Source: Microcaldota archaeon
GTDB lineage: Archaea > Micrarchaeota > Micrarchaeia > Micrarchaeales > Micrarchaeaceae
DNA: 42,097 nt
Assembly (NCBI GenBank): GCA_021790455.1
Contig: JAJYDY010000003.1
Location: forward strand, 1 to 42,097
Direction: 5' to 3'
The notes under the pieces are model-generated. The model ran no database searches and was not told the origin of the DNA. It saw only the letters and a list, made by a program, of their open reading frames with translations. Made by a program: the position numbers and the translations under genes. This document shows, piece after piece, positions 23,270 through 30,946 of this stretch; positions within the stretch are counted from its first letter, which is position 1, and the number at the start of each line of letters is the position of its first letter.

Positions 23270-26218
23270 TTACTTGCACGTGATGGAGGAGCTGCTTATC
23301 CAATCGCAGTTGCCGTTCGATGAGCAGTAGTTCTGGCCGCTGTCGAAGTTGTTCGCGCTGCTCTGCGCCGTGCCGGAGCATATGATTCCGCTGGTGAGGC
23401 CGTAGAAGTGGTTTGAGGTAAACTGGTTGTTGGTGGAGTTGTAGAGTGTGAGTCCTTCACCGCTTGGGCTTGTAGATGTGTCGTTCGTGAACTGTGTGGT
23501 GTTTGTGAAAGATATGGCGTAGGACACGCCTCCTGCTGTGATGTTGTTGTCCAGGACCTTTGCGGATACGACCTTGTACAGGTACACGCCCTTTCCTGGC
23601 GTCACTATGCTATTGAGCTTTATCACAGTGCCCCCGAATATCGAGTTGGTCACGTTTATCGCTGGCGGGCTTGCGTAGTACTGAGAGGAATTATCGTACA
23701 TCGTGTTGTTGAATATTGTTGCGCTGCCCCCCGTCACAAGCGCGGGAGTTGTGAATCCCTTGAGGTAGCAGTTCTCGAACTTTCCGCCGTGGGAGTTTGC
23801 AAACTGTGCGAGCGTGCCGCCGTTTGTCGCTATCACCGTGTGGCCATCGCAGTTGATCGCAGAGTCGTTGCCGGAGTACTTGTCGCATATGGCGCCATAG
23901 CTGTACACATAGTCCTGCGTGAGATAGTCTGTTTCCGGGGTGTTGTAGCTGCTGCAGAATATCGGCTTTGACCCTATGGGCAGCGCTACCAGCCAGTGGC
24001 ATCCTATCTTCTTGCTGCCTGTGTTGATTCCGCCGTTCTCGCTCACCATGCCGCTGTCCTGCGCAGCGCAGTAGTAGTCTGCAGCCGTGCTTGATGCCAT
24101 CGTGTTGTTTTCAACCGTGTTGTTGTTCGATGCGCCCTCTATCAATATTCCATAGTGGTTTGCATAGCCGCTGTTGTTCATAACCCTGTTGTTGACCGAG
24201 TCCTCCAGCAGCAGCGCTGAGCCGCCTGCGCCTATTCCGCCCATCGTATTGTTGAATATGGTAACGTTCCTGCTCCCTATGAGCGCTATTGTCACGTTCT
24301 TTGGCGTTGGTATTACTGTATTTGACACGGTTCCGTTCTTGCTGTCGCTTATGACTATGCCCGACTGACCGATCGTCTGACCGGAGATATGGTCGAAGTA
24401 GAAGCCGGATACGTTGCTTGCCTGCAGCGCTGTGTTGTAGTTTATTGCCTTGCAGTCCCTCACGCTGACGTTCTGCCTGTTGCTCACAACTATCGCAGCT
24501 CCCTGCGTAAACGGCTGCGCATCGAGCAATAGGCCGGAGCAGTTAAGAGATACGTCGCTCGCGTCTATCTTCATGCACTGCGAAGGCGCATTGATGACGT
24601 TCTGCGTGAGCGTGTATATGCCGGAGTGCTTTATGTCAGTGCACATGGTGAGCGGATATGAGTAATAGGTCGTGCTGGTGTGCTGAGCGCACGGCGCCCA
24701 TGCCGCGTCGGTGAGGCCGCAGTTCGTGGAGCCCATGAGGTTGTCCGTAGCATTGTAAGAATCCGTTGTCGCGAACACGTCGAACCTCGTGTTGTTGATG
24801 GCGACACCGTTGTTGAATATGTTGCCGTACGAGTTCGCCACATATACCCCAAAGCGGTTGTAGTTCGTAGAGAAGTTGCCCAGTATGTCTGCAGAGGAGT
24901 TGGAGAAGTAAACGCCGTATGTGCTGTTGGTCGCCCTTATATTTGACATTGTTATGCCGAGAGAGCCGACAAGCGATACCGATGCATTGTTGTGCATCAG
25001 CGTCGAGTTGAGGATTTGCCCGCCGCTGACCTTGTTGAACAGTATCCCTATGTCAGAGCCATCGGCATTGCAGTTCGTGAGCGTCACGTTGTTTGCAGCG
25101 GCCTCTATGCCCGCATATGCATTGGATATTGAGTGGCCATTGCAGTTGAGCGCGACGTTGTCAGCGCTTATCTTCAGGCACGGTATCTTATAGTATGCGA
25201 GAGTGGCTATCGCTGCGCCGCTGTAATCCTGCATGTTGAGATTTGATGTGAGGGAATAAGACCCTGGCGCATCTATCGAGCCGCAGGATGAAACCTGTGT
25301 CGCTAGCGATATCTGCGACACGTTCACCGGGACGTTGATTCCCTGGCAGGTCACGAAGTCGCAGCCGGTCTGGTTGAAGCATGTGTTGCTCTGCGCAAGA
25401 TTGCTTGAAGGGAGGCCGAACTGCGCCCTGCACTCGAAAGAGAACTGCGAGCCGACTATGAAGTTGTCTATGAACCTGTTCGTCGATGCGCTTATGTTGA
25501 AGCCATAGAACTCATTGTACCTCAGGCTGTTGTTCTGGAACAGGTTATTGAGCGAGCCTGCAGCGACTATCACGGCGCCGTAGGGGCTGCCGGACCGCAT
25601 GAACAGGTTGCTCTGGATGGTTCCGCCGCTTGAGTTGCGCATGTAGAGGTTAGCTATGTAGTTTGTGCTAACGTTGTTGTAGAACATCTTGAGGGCGAGC
25701 ACCGAGTCGGAGTAAACGCCATATGAGAAGTTGCTGATCGTGCAGTTGTCTATCGAAACATTCGATGCGCCGGTTACGAGTATCCCGTAGCTGAATGGGG
25801 GTATGCCTGTGTACGGACCCGAGCCGATGATGCTGTGGCCGCCGCACTGGATTGCCACATTGCTGCTCCTGACATATATGCAGGAGCTGTTTATGTTGCT
25901 TGTCTTTATGCTGCTGGACAGGGAATATGTTCCAGGCGCGGTCACGTTGCTGCACGAGCTGAGAGTGCCTGACTGCGATACTATGCTGGTTGTGCCTGTG
26001 ATTGTAGAGACCGTCGTTGTGCTCGGTCCCTTGCTGATGACGAGCGCATAGACGAGGACGAGCAGGATGGCGATTATTATGACAGGGGCTATGATGTGCG
26101 AGACGCTGAAGCCTTTCTTCTTCTGCCCCTGGTCCAGCTCGGGTATGTCGCCGCTGCCAAATGGGCTCTGCTGCGGAATCGCTACCTTCATTCCGCCTTC
26201 CGTGCTATCGTCTGCCAT
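23270..26218 (-). CDS. Membrane-anchored right-handed parallel beta-helix surface protein (NosD/PbH1-like)
   Basis: The 982-residue protein has a cytoplasmic N-terminus of about 40 residues, one membrane helix (SHIIAPVIIIAILLVLVYAL), a Ser/Thr-rich stalk, and then a long stretch of short repeats such as NNTVENNTM and FNNTM typical of beta-helix (PbH1) coils. Four larger modules recur, each opening with a Cys plus a GxYxL-type strand and closing with a CxGxxI/V-like turn: CSNVTAPGTYSL/CGGHSI, CGSIDAPGSYSL/CNGHSI, CTDIKHSGIYTL/CSGLLL and CSSYNTPETDYL/CDGHTV. Many N-x-S/T sequons suggest N-glycosylation. It may bind or process surface polysaccharide, but no catalytic site is recognised. The track start (TTG 26230) is replaced by the ATG at 26218. 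Codon use is more GC-rich than in the pilus genes. Confidence 0.85.
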   Translation of the reverse strand: MADDSTEGGMKVAIPQQSPFGSGDIPELDQGQKKKGFSVSHIIAPVIIIAILLVLVYALVISKGPSTTTVSTITGTTSIVSQSGTLSSCSNVTAPGTYSLSSSIKTSNINSSCIYVRSSNVAIQCGGHSIIGSGPYTGIPPFSYGILVTGASNVSIDNCTISNFSYGVYSDSVLALKMFYNNVSTNYIANLYMRNSSGGTIQSNLFMRSGSPYGAVIVAAGSLNNLFQNNSLRYNEFYGFNISASTNRFIDNFIVGSQFSFECRAQFGLPSSNLAQSNTCFNQTGCDFVTCQGINVPVNVSQISLATQVSSCGSIDAPGSYSLTSNLNMQDYSGAAIATLAYYKIPCLKISADNVALNCNGHSISNAYAGIEAAANNVTLTNCNADGSDIGILFNKVSGGQILNSTLMHNNASVSLVGSLGITMSNIRATNSTYGVYFSNSSADILGNFSTNYNRFGVYVANSYGNIFNNGVAINNTRFDVFATTDSYNATDNLMGSTNCGLTDAAWAPCAQHTSTTYYSYPLTMCTDIKHSGIYTLTQNVINAPSQCMKIDASDVSLNCSGLLLDAQPFTQGAAIVVSNRQNVSVRDCKAINYNTALQASNVSGFYFDHISGQTIGQSGIVISDSKNGTVSNTVIPTPKNVTIALIGSRNVTIFNNTMGGIGAGGSALLLEDSVNNRVMNNSGYANHYGILIEGASNNNTVENNTMASSTAADYYCAAQDSGMVSENGGINTGSKKIGCHWLVALPIGSKPIFCSSYNTPETDYLTQDYVYSYGAICDKYSGNDSAINCDGHTVIATNGGTLAQFANSHGGKFENCYLKGFTTPALVTGGSATIFNNTMYDNSSQYYASPPAINVTNSIFGGTVIKLNSIVTPGKGVYLYKVVSAKVLDNNITAGGVSYAISFTNTTQFTNDTSTSPSGEGLTLYNSTNNQFTSNHFYGLTSGIICSGTAQSSANNFDSGQNYCSSNGNCDWISSSSITCK

Positions 26219-26257
26219 CAAAGGACCCAAAAACTGATCGATAAAGCTTATGCGCTA

Positions 26258-26268
26258 ATATTTAAAAC
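26258..26268. promoter_or_regulatory. Shared AT box for tRNA-Thr and the beta-helix gene
   Basis: AATATTTAAAA is about 31 nt before tRNA-Thr on the plus strand and, as TTTTAAATATT, about 45 nt before the beta-helix ATG on the minus strand. It is the best TATA candidate for both. Confidence 0.4.
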
Positions 26269-26294
26269 ACTTGCCCATATAACTATTTAATTGT

Positions 26295-26366
26295 GCCTCG
26301 GTAGCTCAATGGCAGAGCGCTAGTTTCGTAAACTAGAGGTTGAGGGTTCAACTCCCTCCCGGGGCT
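26295..26366 (+). tRNA. tRNA-Thr (anticodon CGU)
   Basis: The acceptor GCCTCGG/CCGGGGC (one T-G wobble) with discriminator T, D arm AGCTCAATGGCAGAGC, anticodon arm CTAGT-TTCGTAA-ACTAG and T arm GAGGG-TTCAACT-CCCTC are all clear. The loop gives CGT at 34-36. It has no intron and no encoded CCA. A TTTTT tract directly follows as a likely terminator. Confidence 0.95.
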
Positions 26367-26371
26367 TTTTA
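26366..26371 (+). terminator. T-tract terminator after tRNA-Thr
   Basis: The mature tRNA end is followed at once by CTTTTTATG; oligo-T runs are the usual archaeal termination signal. Confidence 0.35.
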
Positions 26372-26414
26372 TGCTCCGTTTTCGGAAGTTTGCTACGCTT
26401 TGTGTTCTCGTATG

Positions 26415-26423
26415 TTTTAAATA
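26415..26423 (+). promoter_or_regulatory. TATA box of the DUF59 gene
   Basis: TTTTAAATA is centred about 32 nt before the ATG at 26451. Confidence 0.4.
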
Positions 26424-26450
26424 TCTTTGAACTGCTATAAAATCGATAAA

Positions 26451-26753
26451 ATGGTAGGGGTAAAGGAGGTAGTAGCTGCACTCTCGAAGTGCGTTGATCC
26501 AGAGATGGGCTCTGACATAGTCAACCTCGGGCTGATATACAATATCAAGGTAGAGGGGAGCGAAGGGAAGGACGTGAAGGTCACTCTTACCATGACAAGC
26601 CCGATGTGCCCAGTAATCAGCATAATACTCGCTGACGTTCAGCTGAGGCTAGAGGCAATACAAGACATAGGAAAAGTGGACATAGACCTTGTCTGGGACC
26701 CTCTTTGGAATCCGGAGATGATGAGCGACGACCTGAAGTATGCAAGGGTTTAA
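26451..26753 (+). CDS. MIP18/DUF59 family protein (Fe-S assembly, SufT/PaaD-like)
   Basis: Proteins of this family help insert Fe-S clusters into target proteins. The 100-residue chain shows the family hallmarks: VVAALSKCVDPEMGSDIVNLGLIYNI at the N-terminus, a central VTLTMTSPMCPVISII with the conserved reactive Cys in TSPMCP, and VDIDLVWDPLWNPEMMS at the end. The track start (TTG region at 26427) is before or at the TATA-predicted transcription start; ATG 26451 (MVGVKEVV) is the sensible start. Its stop overlaps the convergent NDK stop. Confidence 0.9.
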   Translation: MVGVKEVVAALSKCVDPEMGSDIVNLGLIYNIKVEGSEGKDVKVTLTMTSPMCPVISIILADVQLRLEAIQDIGKVDIDLVWDPLWNPEMMSDDLKYARV

Positions 26754-27316
26754 TTGACGATATTCTCGTCTGCTCTCCTGTACTTGTGAATTTCCTCTTT
26801 TGTGAACCAGACTGCTATCTCCCTCTTTGCAGTATCCGGCAGATCGGATGCATGTACTATGTTCCTGACCGCTCTCTTTCCCTTATCAGCAAGATCATAA
26901 CTGTCTGTAGAGAACATTCCTCTTATTGAACCGGGCTCCGCTTTCTCAGGTGCAGTTGCCCCGACAATCTTTCTTACTATCGGTACGGCATAATTGCCCT
27001 CGACCACCATAGCAACAACAGGTCCACTCGTGAGCCCTTCGAGAAGCCCATTCCTTACTCTCGTGCCTGTCTCGATGGCTGTTTCCTTGAACGAAATTCC
27101 TTTTGATTCATAGTTTTCCTTTGTCTTTTTCCAAAGCGGTTCGTACCATCCCTTTTCAAGTGGATAGTGCTTCTCAGCGAGCGCCTTGCTCGGCAGAACC
27201 ATCTTCATTGCTGTCACTTTCAATCCGACCTGCTCGAACCTCTTTACCACTTCTCCAATCAATCCCCTCTGGACTCCATCCGGTTTTACCAGAACTAGAG
27301 TGCTTTCTATTCCCAT
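26750..27316 (-). CDS. ndk: Nucleoside diphosphate kinase with an internal insertion
   Basis: NDK exchanges the gamma phosphate between NTPs and NDPs through a phosphohistidine. Seen: N-terminal ESTLVLVKPDGVQRGLIGEV, active-site NIVHASD with His155, and the Kpn-loop neighbour SGPVVAMVVEG. From the ATG at 27316 (preceded by AGGTG) the protein is 188 residues, against about 150 for standard NDK. The extra residues sit between HYPLEKGWYEPLWKKT and LLEGLTSGP (roughly residues 55-90), where normal NDKs have about ten residues. The track start (27349) is upstream of the ribosome site. It is divergent from the aIF5B gene. Confidence 0.95.
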   Translation of the reverse strand: MGIESTLVLVKPDGVQRGLIGEVVKRFEQVGLKVTAMKMVLPSKALAEKHYPLEKGWYEPLWKKTKENYESKGISFKETAIETGTRVRNGLLEGLTSGPVVAMVVEGNYAVPIVRKIVGATAPEKAEPGSIRGMFSTDSYDLADKGKRAVRNIVHASDLPDTAKREIAVWFTKEEIHKYRRADENIVN

Positions 27317-27392
27317 GCTTACACCTAACTTTTTATAATTGACTAACATAAGTAATAAAACAGGTTTTTAACACTTCTTGTTTTGTGATGCA

Positions 27393-29153
27393 ATGATACG
27401 CCAGCCTATAATAGTAGTCATGGGGCACGTAGACCACGGAAAAACGTCGCTGTTGGATAGGATCAGGAATACAACAATTACTGCGAAGGAGGCTGGGGGC
27501 ATAACACAGCACATAGGCGCAAGCGAAGTGCCGATCGACGTGATAAACAAGATATCCGGACCTCTGCTTCAGGCAACAGGATTCAAGATAACCCTGCCCG
27601 GCCTTCTCTTTATAGACACGCCAGGCCACGAGGCGTTCACTAACCTTAGGAGGAGGGGAGGCAGCGTAGCAGATATTGCAATACTCGTAGTCGACGTATC
27701 GAAAGGATTCGAGCCGCAGACCATAGAGGCGATAGACATACTCAAGGAGTATAAAACCCCCTTCGTGATCGCTGCGAACAAGATAGACCTTATAACGGGT
27801 TGGATTCCCCAAAAGACCAACAGCGTCATGGAATCCCTCAAGAAGCAGAACACTTATGTCGCAACCGAGTTCGAGAACAGGATGTACCAGCTTGAAGGAA
27901 GGCTGAGCGAGCTGGGTTTTGGGAGCGAGGTGTTCAACAAGGTGCATGATTTCAAGAAAGAGATCGCAATAATCCCTCTCAGCGCGAAGACAGGGGAGGG
28001 GATAGCAGAGCTGCTCATGGTAGTGACGGGACTTGCGCAGAGGTACATGGAGTCGGAGCTGAAGATAGAGGTCAACGGGCCTGGAAAGGGCAGCATACTT
28101 GAGAAGAAGGAGGTCAAGGGGCTTGGGATAACGATTGACGTGATACTTTATGACGGGACGCTCCACGTGAATGACAACATAGCATTCGCAACTGCCGCGG
28201 GGACAATCGCGACATCGAAGGTAAAGGCGCTCCTCAAGCCGAAGCCGCTGCAGGAGATAAGGGAATCGTCGTCTAAGTTCTATTCGATAGACGAAGCGCA
28301 CGCCGCTTCCGGAATAAAGGTCAGTGGGACGAACCTTGATGATGCGATGCCGGGGTCGCCTGTCATCCAGATAACAGACGCGAACTATGAGAATGAGATA
28401 AAGTCGGAGATCAGCAGCATTTTCCAGGCAGACAAGAAAGGTGTGATACTCAAGGCGGACTCCATTGGCAGCATAGAGGCGATATCTCGGCTTCTCAACG
28501 CAGCCGGATTCGGAGTAAGCAAGAAGGGGATAGGGGACATAACGAAGAGAGATATTATGGATGCGTTCACGCTCAACGCTACCGAGCCGCTCAACGCCGT
28601 CGTTCTTGGCTTCAATGTCCACGTTGACGCAGAGGCCGAGGAGGCGGTGCATTCCAGCGGCGTGAAGATAATAGAAGGCAACGTAATCTACAAGCTGATC
28701 GACAATTACAAGCTGTACGTGGACGAGAAAAGGAAAGGTATAGTATCGAAGGTGGAAAGCTCGACTGTTTTCCCTGGTGCGATAAAGGCGCTCCCTAATT
28801 CGTTCTTCAGGATATCAGATCCTGCGGTCTTCGGCGTAGAAGTGGCAGTGGGAAAGATAAAGCCAGGATACGTGCTGATGAATGATAGTGGTGAGATAAT
28901 AGGAAAGATAAAGGAGATCCAGGAGGAGAAGGCGAAGAAGGAGCAGGCGAAGAAGGGAGATGCTGTGGCGATATCTGTTGACGGCCCGACTCTCGGCAGG
29001 CAGGTCAAGGAGAACCAAATACTCTACACAAGGCCGACTGACGCTGACGAGAAGCTCCTCATGGGAGATTTCGCCAACCTCCTCGACAAGGACGAGAAGG
29101 AACTATTAAAAAAGATAGCAGAGATAAAGAAGCTCTCGAAGAGGAGCGTGTAG
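27393..29153 (+). CDS. infB: Translation initiation factor aIF5B (IF2-like)
   Basis: aIF5B is the GTPase that joins ribosomal subunits and stabilises initiator tRNA. G1 GHVDHGKT lies at residues 11-18, then GITQHIGASEV (G2), DTPGHEAF (G3), NKID (G4) and SAKTGEGI (G5). Beta-barrel domains follow (VKGLGITIDVILYDGTLHVND) and the C-terminal IF2-type domains (FNVHVDAEAEEAV; GVEVAVGKIKPGYVLMN). From the ATG at 27393 it has 586 residues, the usual size of the archaeal factor without the N-terminal extension of eukaryotic eIF5B. The track start at TTG 27378 is less likely. The CYTH gene follows after 8 nt. Confidence 0.96.
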   Translation: MIRQPIIVVMGHVDHGKTSLLDRIRNTTITAKEAGGITQHIGASEVPIDVINKISGPLLQATGFKITLPGLLFIDTPGHEAFTNLRRRGGSVADIAILVVDVSKGFEPQTIEAIDILKEYKTPFVIAANKIDLITGWIPQKTNSVMESLKKQNTYVATEFENRMYQLEGRLSELGFGSEVFNKVHDFKKEIAIIPLSAKTGEGIAELLMVVTGLAQRYMESELKIEVNGPGKGSILEKKEVKGLGITIDVILYDGTLHVNDNIAFATAAGTIATSKVKALLKPKPLQEIRESSSKFYSIDEAHAASGIKVSGTNLDDAMPGSPVIQITDANYENEIKSEISSIFQADKKGVILKADSIGSIEAISRLLNAAGFGVSKKGIGDITKRDIMDAFTLNATEPLNAVVLGFNVHVDAEAEEAVHSSGVKIIEGNVIYKLIDNYKLYVDEKRKGIVSKVESSTVFPGAIKALPNSFFRISDPAVFGVEVAVGKIKPGYVLMNDSGEIIGKIKEIQEEKAKKEQAKKGDAVAISVDGPTLGRQVKENQILYTRPTDADEKLLMGDFANLLDKDEKELLKKIAEIKKLSKRSV

Positions 29154-29161
29154 GTGTTTTT

Positions 29162-29740
29162 ATCCCAAAGGAAATTGAACTCAGGATTTTCAACGTGAAT
29201 CCAAAAGAGGTATCAGCGAGGCTCATGGAGATGGGCGCGGAATATGTAGCGACAAGGAACTTCAGGAGGGTGGAACTCCTGATTAAGGGAAAGGTTTCCA
29301 ACGTCTACAAGGGCCACAAGATGTGGGCGCGCGTCCGCACAGACGGAAAGAAGACTACGGTCACGCTGAAGGAGAGGAAGGGAAGCGCGGTCCATGGGAC
29401 TGATGAGTGGGAGATAGAAGTCAACGACTTCAAGACTGCTGTCCAGATGTTCTGCAAGATGTACAAGCCCACAATCTACGAGGAGAACAAGAGGATAGAG
29501 TACAATTACGGCGGGACGCAGATAACAGCGGACAAGTGGCCCATGCTCCCGTGGCTGCTCGAGATAGAGGGCGGCAGCGTAAAGAGGGTCAGGGAAATCT
29601 ACAAAAAGATGGCGCTGAGGAAAGGTGAGGAAGTAGGGAACATGTCCATAGTCGAGGGCTACAAGAAATATGGGATAGACTGGGTCAAGCTTACGAGAAG
29701 AAACAGGAAGAAGCTGGAAAGGCTTCTTGCAGGAAGGTGA
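29162..29740 (+). CDS. CYTH-domain protein (class IV adenylate cyclase/thiamine-triphosphatase-like)
   Basis: The CYTH fold binds triphosphates and divalent metal in a beta tunnel. Its hallmark N-terminal ExExK is here EIELR, but it lies upstream of the GTG 29195 given by the ORF track: the open frame reads IPKEIELRIFNVNPKEV. No ATG, GTG or TTG exists there; an ATC at 29162 preceded 5 nt earlier by GGTG would give 192 aa. I therefore extend the gene and flag a non-AUG start or a base error. Further CYTH elements are VRTDGKKTTVTLKER, DEWEIEVND and the C-terminal LEIEGGSVKRVREIYKKM. The product could be a cAMP-forming cyclase or a tripolyphosphatase. Confidence 0.78.
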   Translation: MPKEIELRIFNVNPKEVSARLMEMGAEYVATRNFRRVELLIKGKVSNVYKGHKMWARVRTDGKKTTVTLKERKGSAVHGTDEWEIEVNDFKTAVQMFCKMYKPTIYEENKRIEYNYGGTQITADKWPMLPWLLEIEGGSVKRVREIYKKMALRKGEEVGNMSIVEGYKKYGIDWVKLTRRNRKKLERLLAGR

Positions 29741-30944
29741 GGGTATAGTAGAGATAAGGGTCATAGAGTCGGCGAACACCCCCGCCGGCGAGCAGCCGGT
29801 GGAGTACGTGGAAAGGAAGGGGAAGGGACATCCCGACACCCTTATGGACGGGATCGTAGAGGCTGCATCGCTCGCGCTCTCGAAATATTATCTCGACTAC
29901 TTCGGCACAGTGCTCCACCACAACGTCGACAAGGGGCTCCTCGTAGGCGGCGAGGCCGAAGCAGTGTTCGGTAATGGGAAGATAACAAAGCAGATAGAGA
30001 TAATAATTGCAGGAAGGGCTACAGACAACTATCAGAAGGAGAAGATTCCGGTAGATGAGCTCTGCGTACGTGCGGCGAAGGATTACCTGAGGGCGAACAC
30101 GAGATTCCTTGACCTTGACGAGGATGTCAAGATATCGACGAAAATACTGAAGGGGTCCGAATCGCTAAGCAAGATATTCTCAAGAAGCGTTGATGTGCAG
30201 CTTGCAAACGACACCTCGTTCGGGATTGGATACGCGCCGTTGTCTGTCGCAGAGGGGCTCACGCTCGAGATCGAGCGCTTCCTGAACAGCTACGAATACA
30301 AAAGCAGGATGCCTGCCGTCGGAGAGGACATAAAGGTCTTCTGCATAAGGGAAAACAGCAGGCTATCGCTTAATGTTGCCGCGGCGTTTGTTGCGCAGCT
30401 GGCGAAAAGCAAGGAGGAGTACTTCTCGACAAAGGAGAAGGTTGCTGAAGATATCGCCGCGTTCGCAAAAGGCATAGCAAAGTCCGATGTGGAAGTTGTA
30501 GTCAACAGCGGCGATTCAGAAGAAAGGGGAGAGGCCTACATAACAAAGTCAGGGTTGAGCTGCGAATCTGGCGACGACGGCCAGCCCGGAAGGGGCAATA
30601 GGGCTAACGGCCTGATCACCCCATTCAGGCAGATGTCAATGGAGGCGGTGGCAGGAAAGAATCCTGCATCGCATACCGGGAAGATTTACAACGTGCTCGC
30701 GCGGGAAATCGCAACAGAGGCGGTCACCCTTTACCCGCAGATAAAGGAGTGCACGGTCACCATTGCCTCGTACATAGGGCGCAGGATAGACGAGCCGAGA
30801 GATATGACAATCGCGCTCGCAATGCAGAAAGGCGAAAGGGCGGACGCGGTGAAGTCGAAGGTAAGGGATATCGCAGATGACATGCTCACAAACATAGGCT
30901 ACATAACAAGGGGCCTTGCCGACGGAAAGTACACGGTCTTCTGA
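29727..30944 (+). CDS. S-adenosylmethionine synthetase, archaeal type
   Basis: The enzyme makes SAM from ATP and methionine. It matches the archaeal MAT family, which is divergent from bacterial MetK: VEYVERKGKGHPDTLMDG near the N-terminus, FGTVLHHNVDKGLLVGG, ANDTSFGIGYAPLS, VGEDIKVFCIREN, SGDDGQPGRGNRANGLITPFRQMSMEA and HTGKIYNVLAREIA. The only standard start in frame is TTG 29727, inside the CYTH 3' end (405 aa). Family proteins begin about 21 residues before VERKG, which would place the start at ATA 29745, directly after GGTGAGGG (29736-29743). The start is thus unsettled. The product would feed UbiE and other methyltransferases. The gene ends 2 nt from the convergent Lrp-like gene. Confidence 0.95.
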   Translation: MQEGEGIVEIRVIESANTPAGEQPVEYVERKGKGHPDTLMDGIVEAASLALSKYYLDYFGTVLHHNVDKGLLVGGEAEAVFGNGKITKQIEIIIAGRATDNYQKEKIPVDELCVRAAKDYLRANTRFLDLDEDVKISTKILKGSESLSKIFSRSVDVQLANDTSFGIGYAPLSVAEGLTLEIERFLNSYEYKSRMPAVGEDIKVFCIRENSRLSLNVAAAFVAQLAKSKEEYFSTKEKVAEDIAAFAKGIAKSDVEVVVNSGDSEERGEAYITKSGLSCESGDDGQPGRGNRANGLITPFRQMSMEAVAGKNPASHTGKIYNVLAREIATEAVTLYPQIKECTVTIASYIGRRIDEPRDMTIALAMQKGERADAVKSKVRDIADDMLTNIGYITRGLADGKYTVF

Positions 30945-30946
30945 AA

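Noticed and set aside
23270-26218. CRISPR-like or tandem DNA repeat in the beta-helix gene
   Set aside because: Repetition is at protein level with diverged DNA; no regular spacer structure. No CRISPR array was seen anywhere in the window.
27333-28652. 439-aa minus-strand ORF opposite aIF5B
   Set aside because: Antisense to a strongly conserved factor with all G boxes; composition (Arg/Leu/Tyr-rich) is that of a shadow frame.
29213-29839. 208-aa minus-strand ORF over CYTH and SAM synthetase
   Set aside because: Antisense shadow of two recognisable genes.
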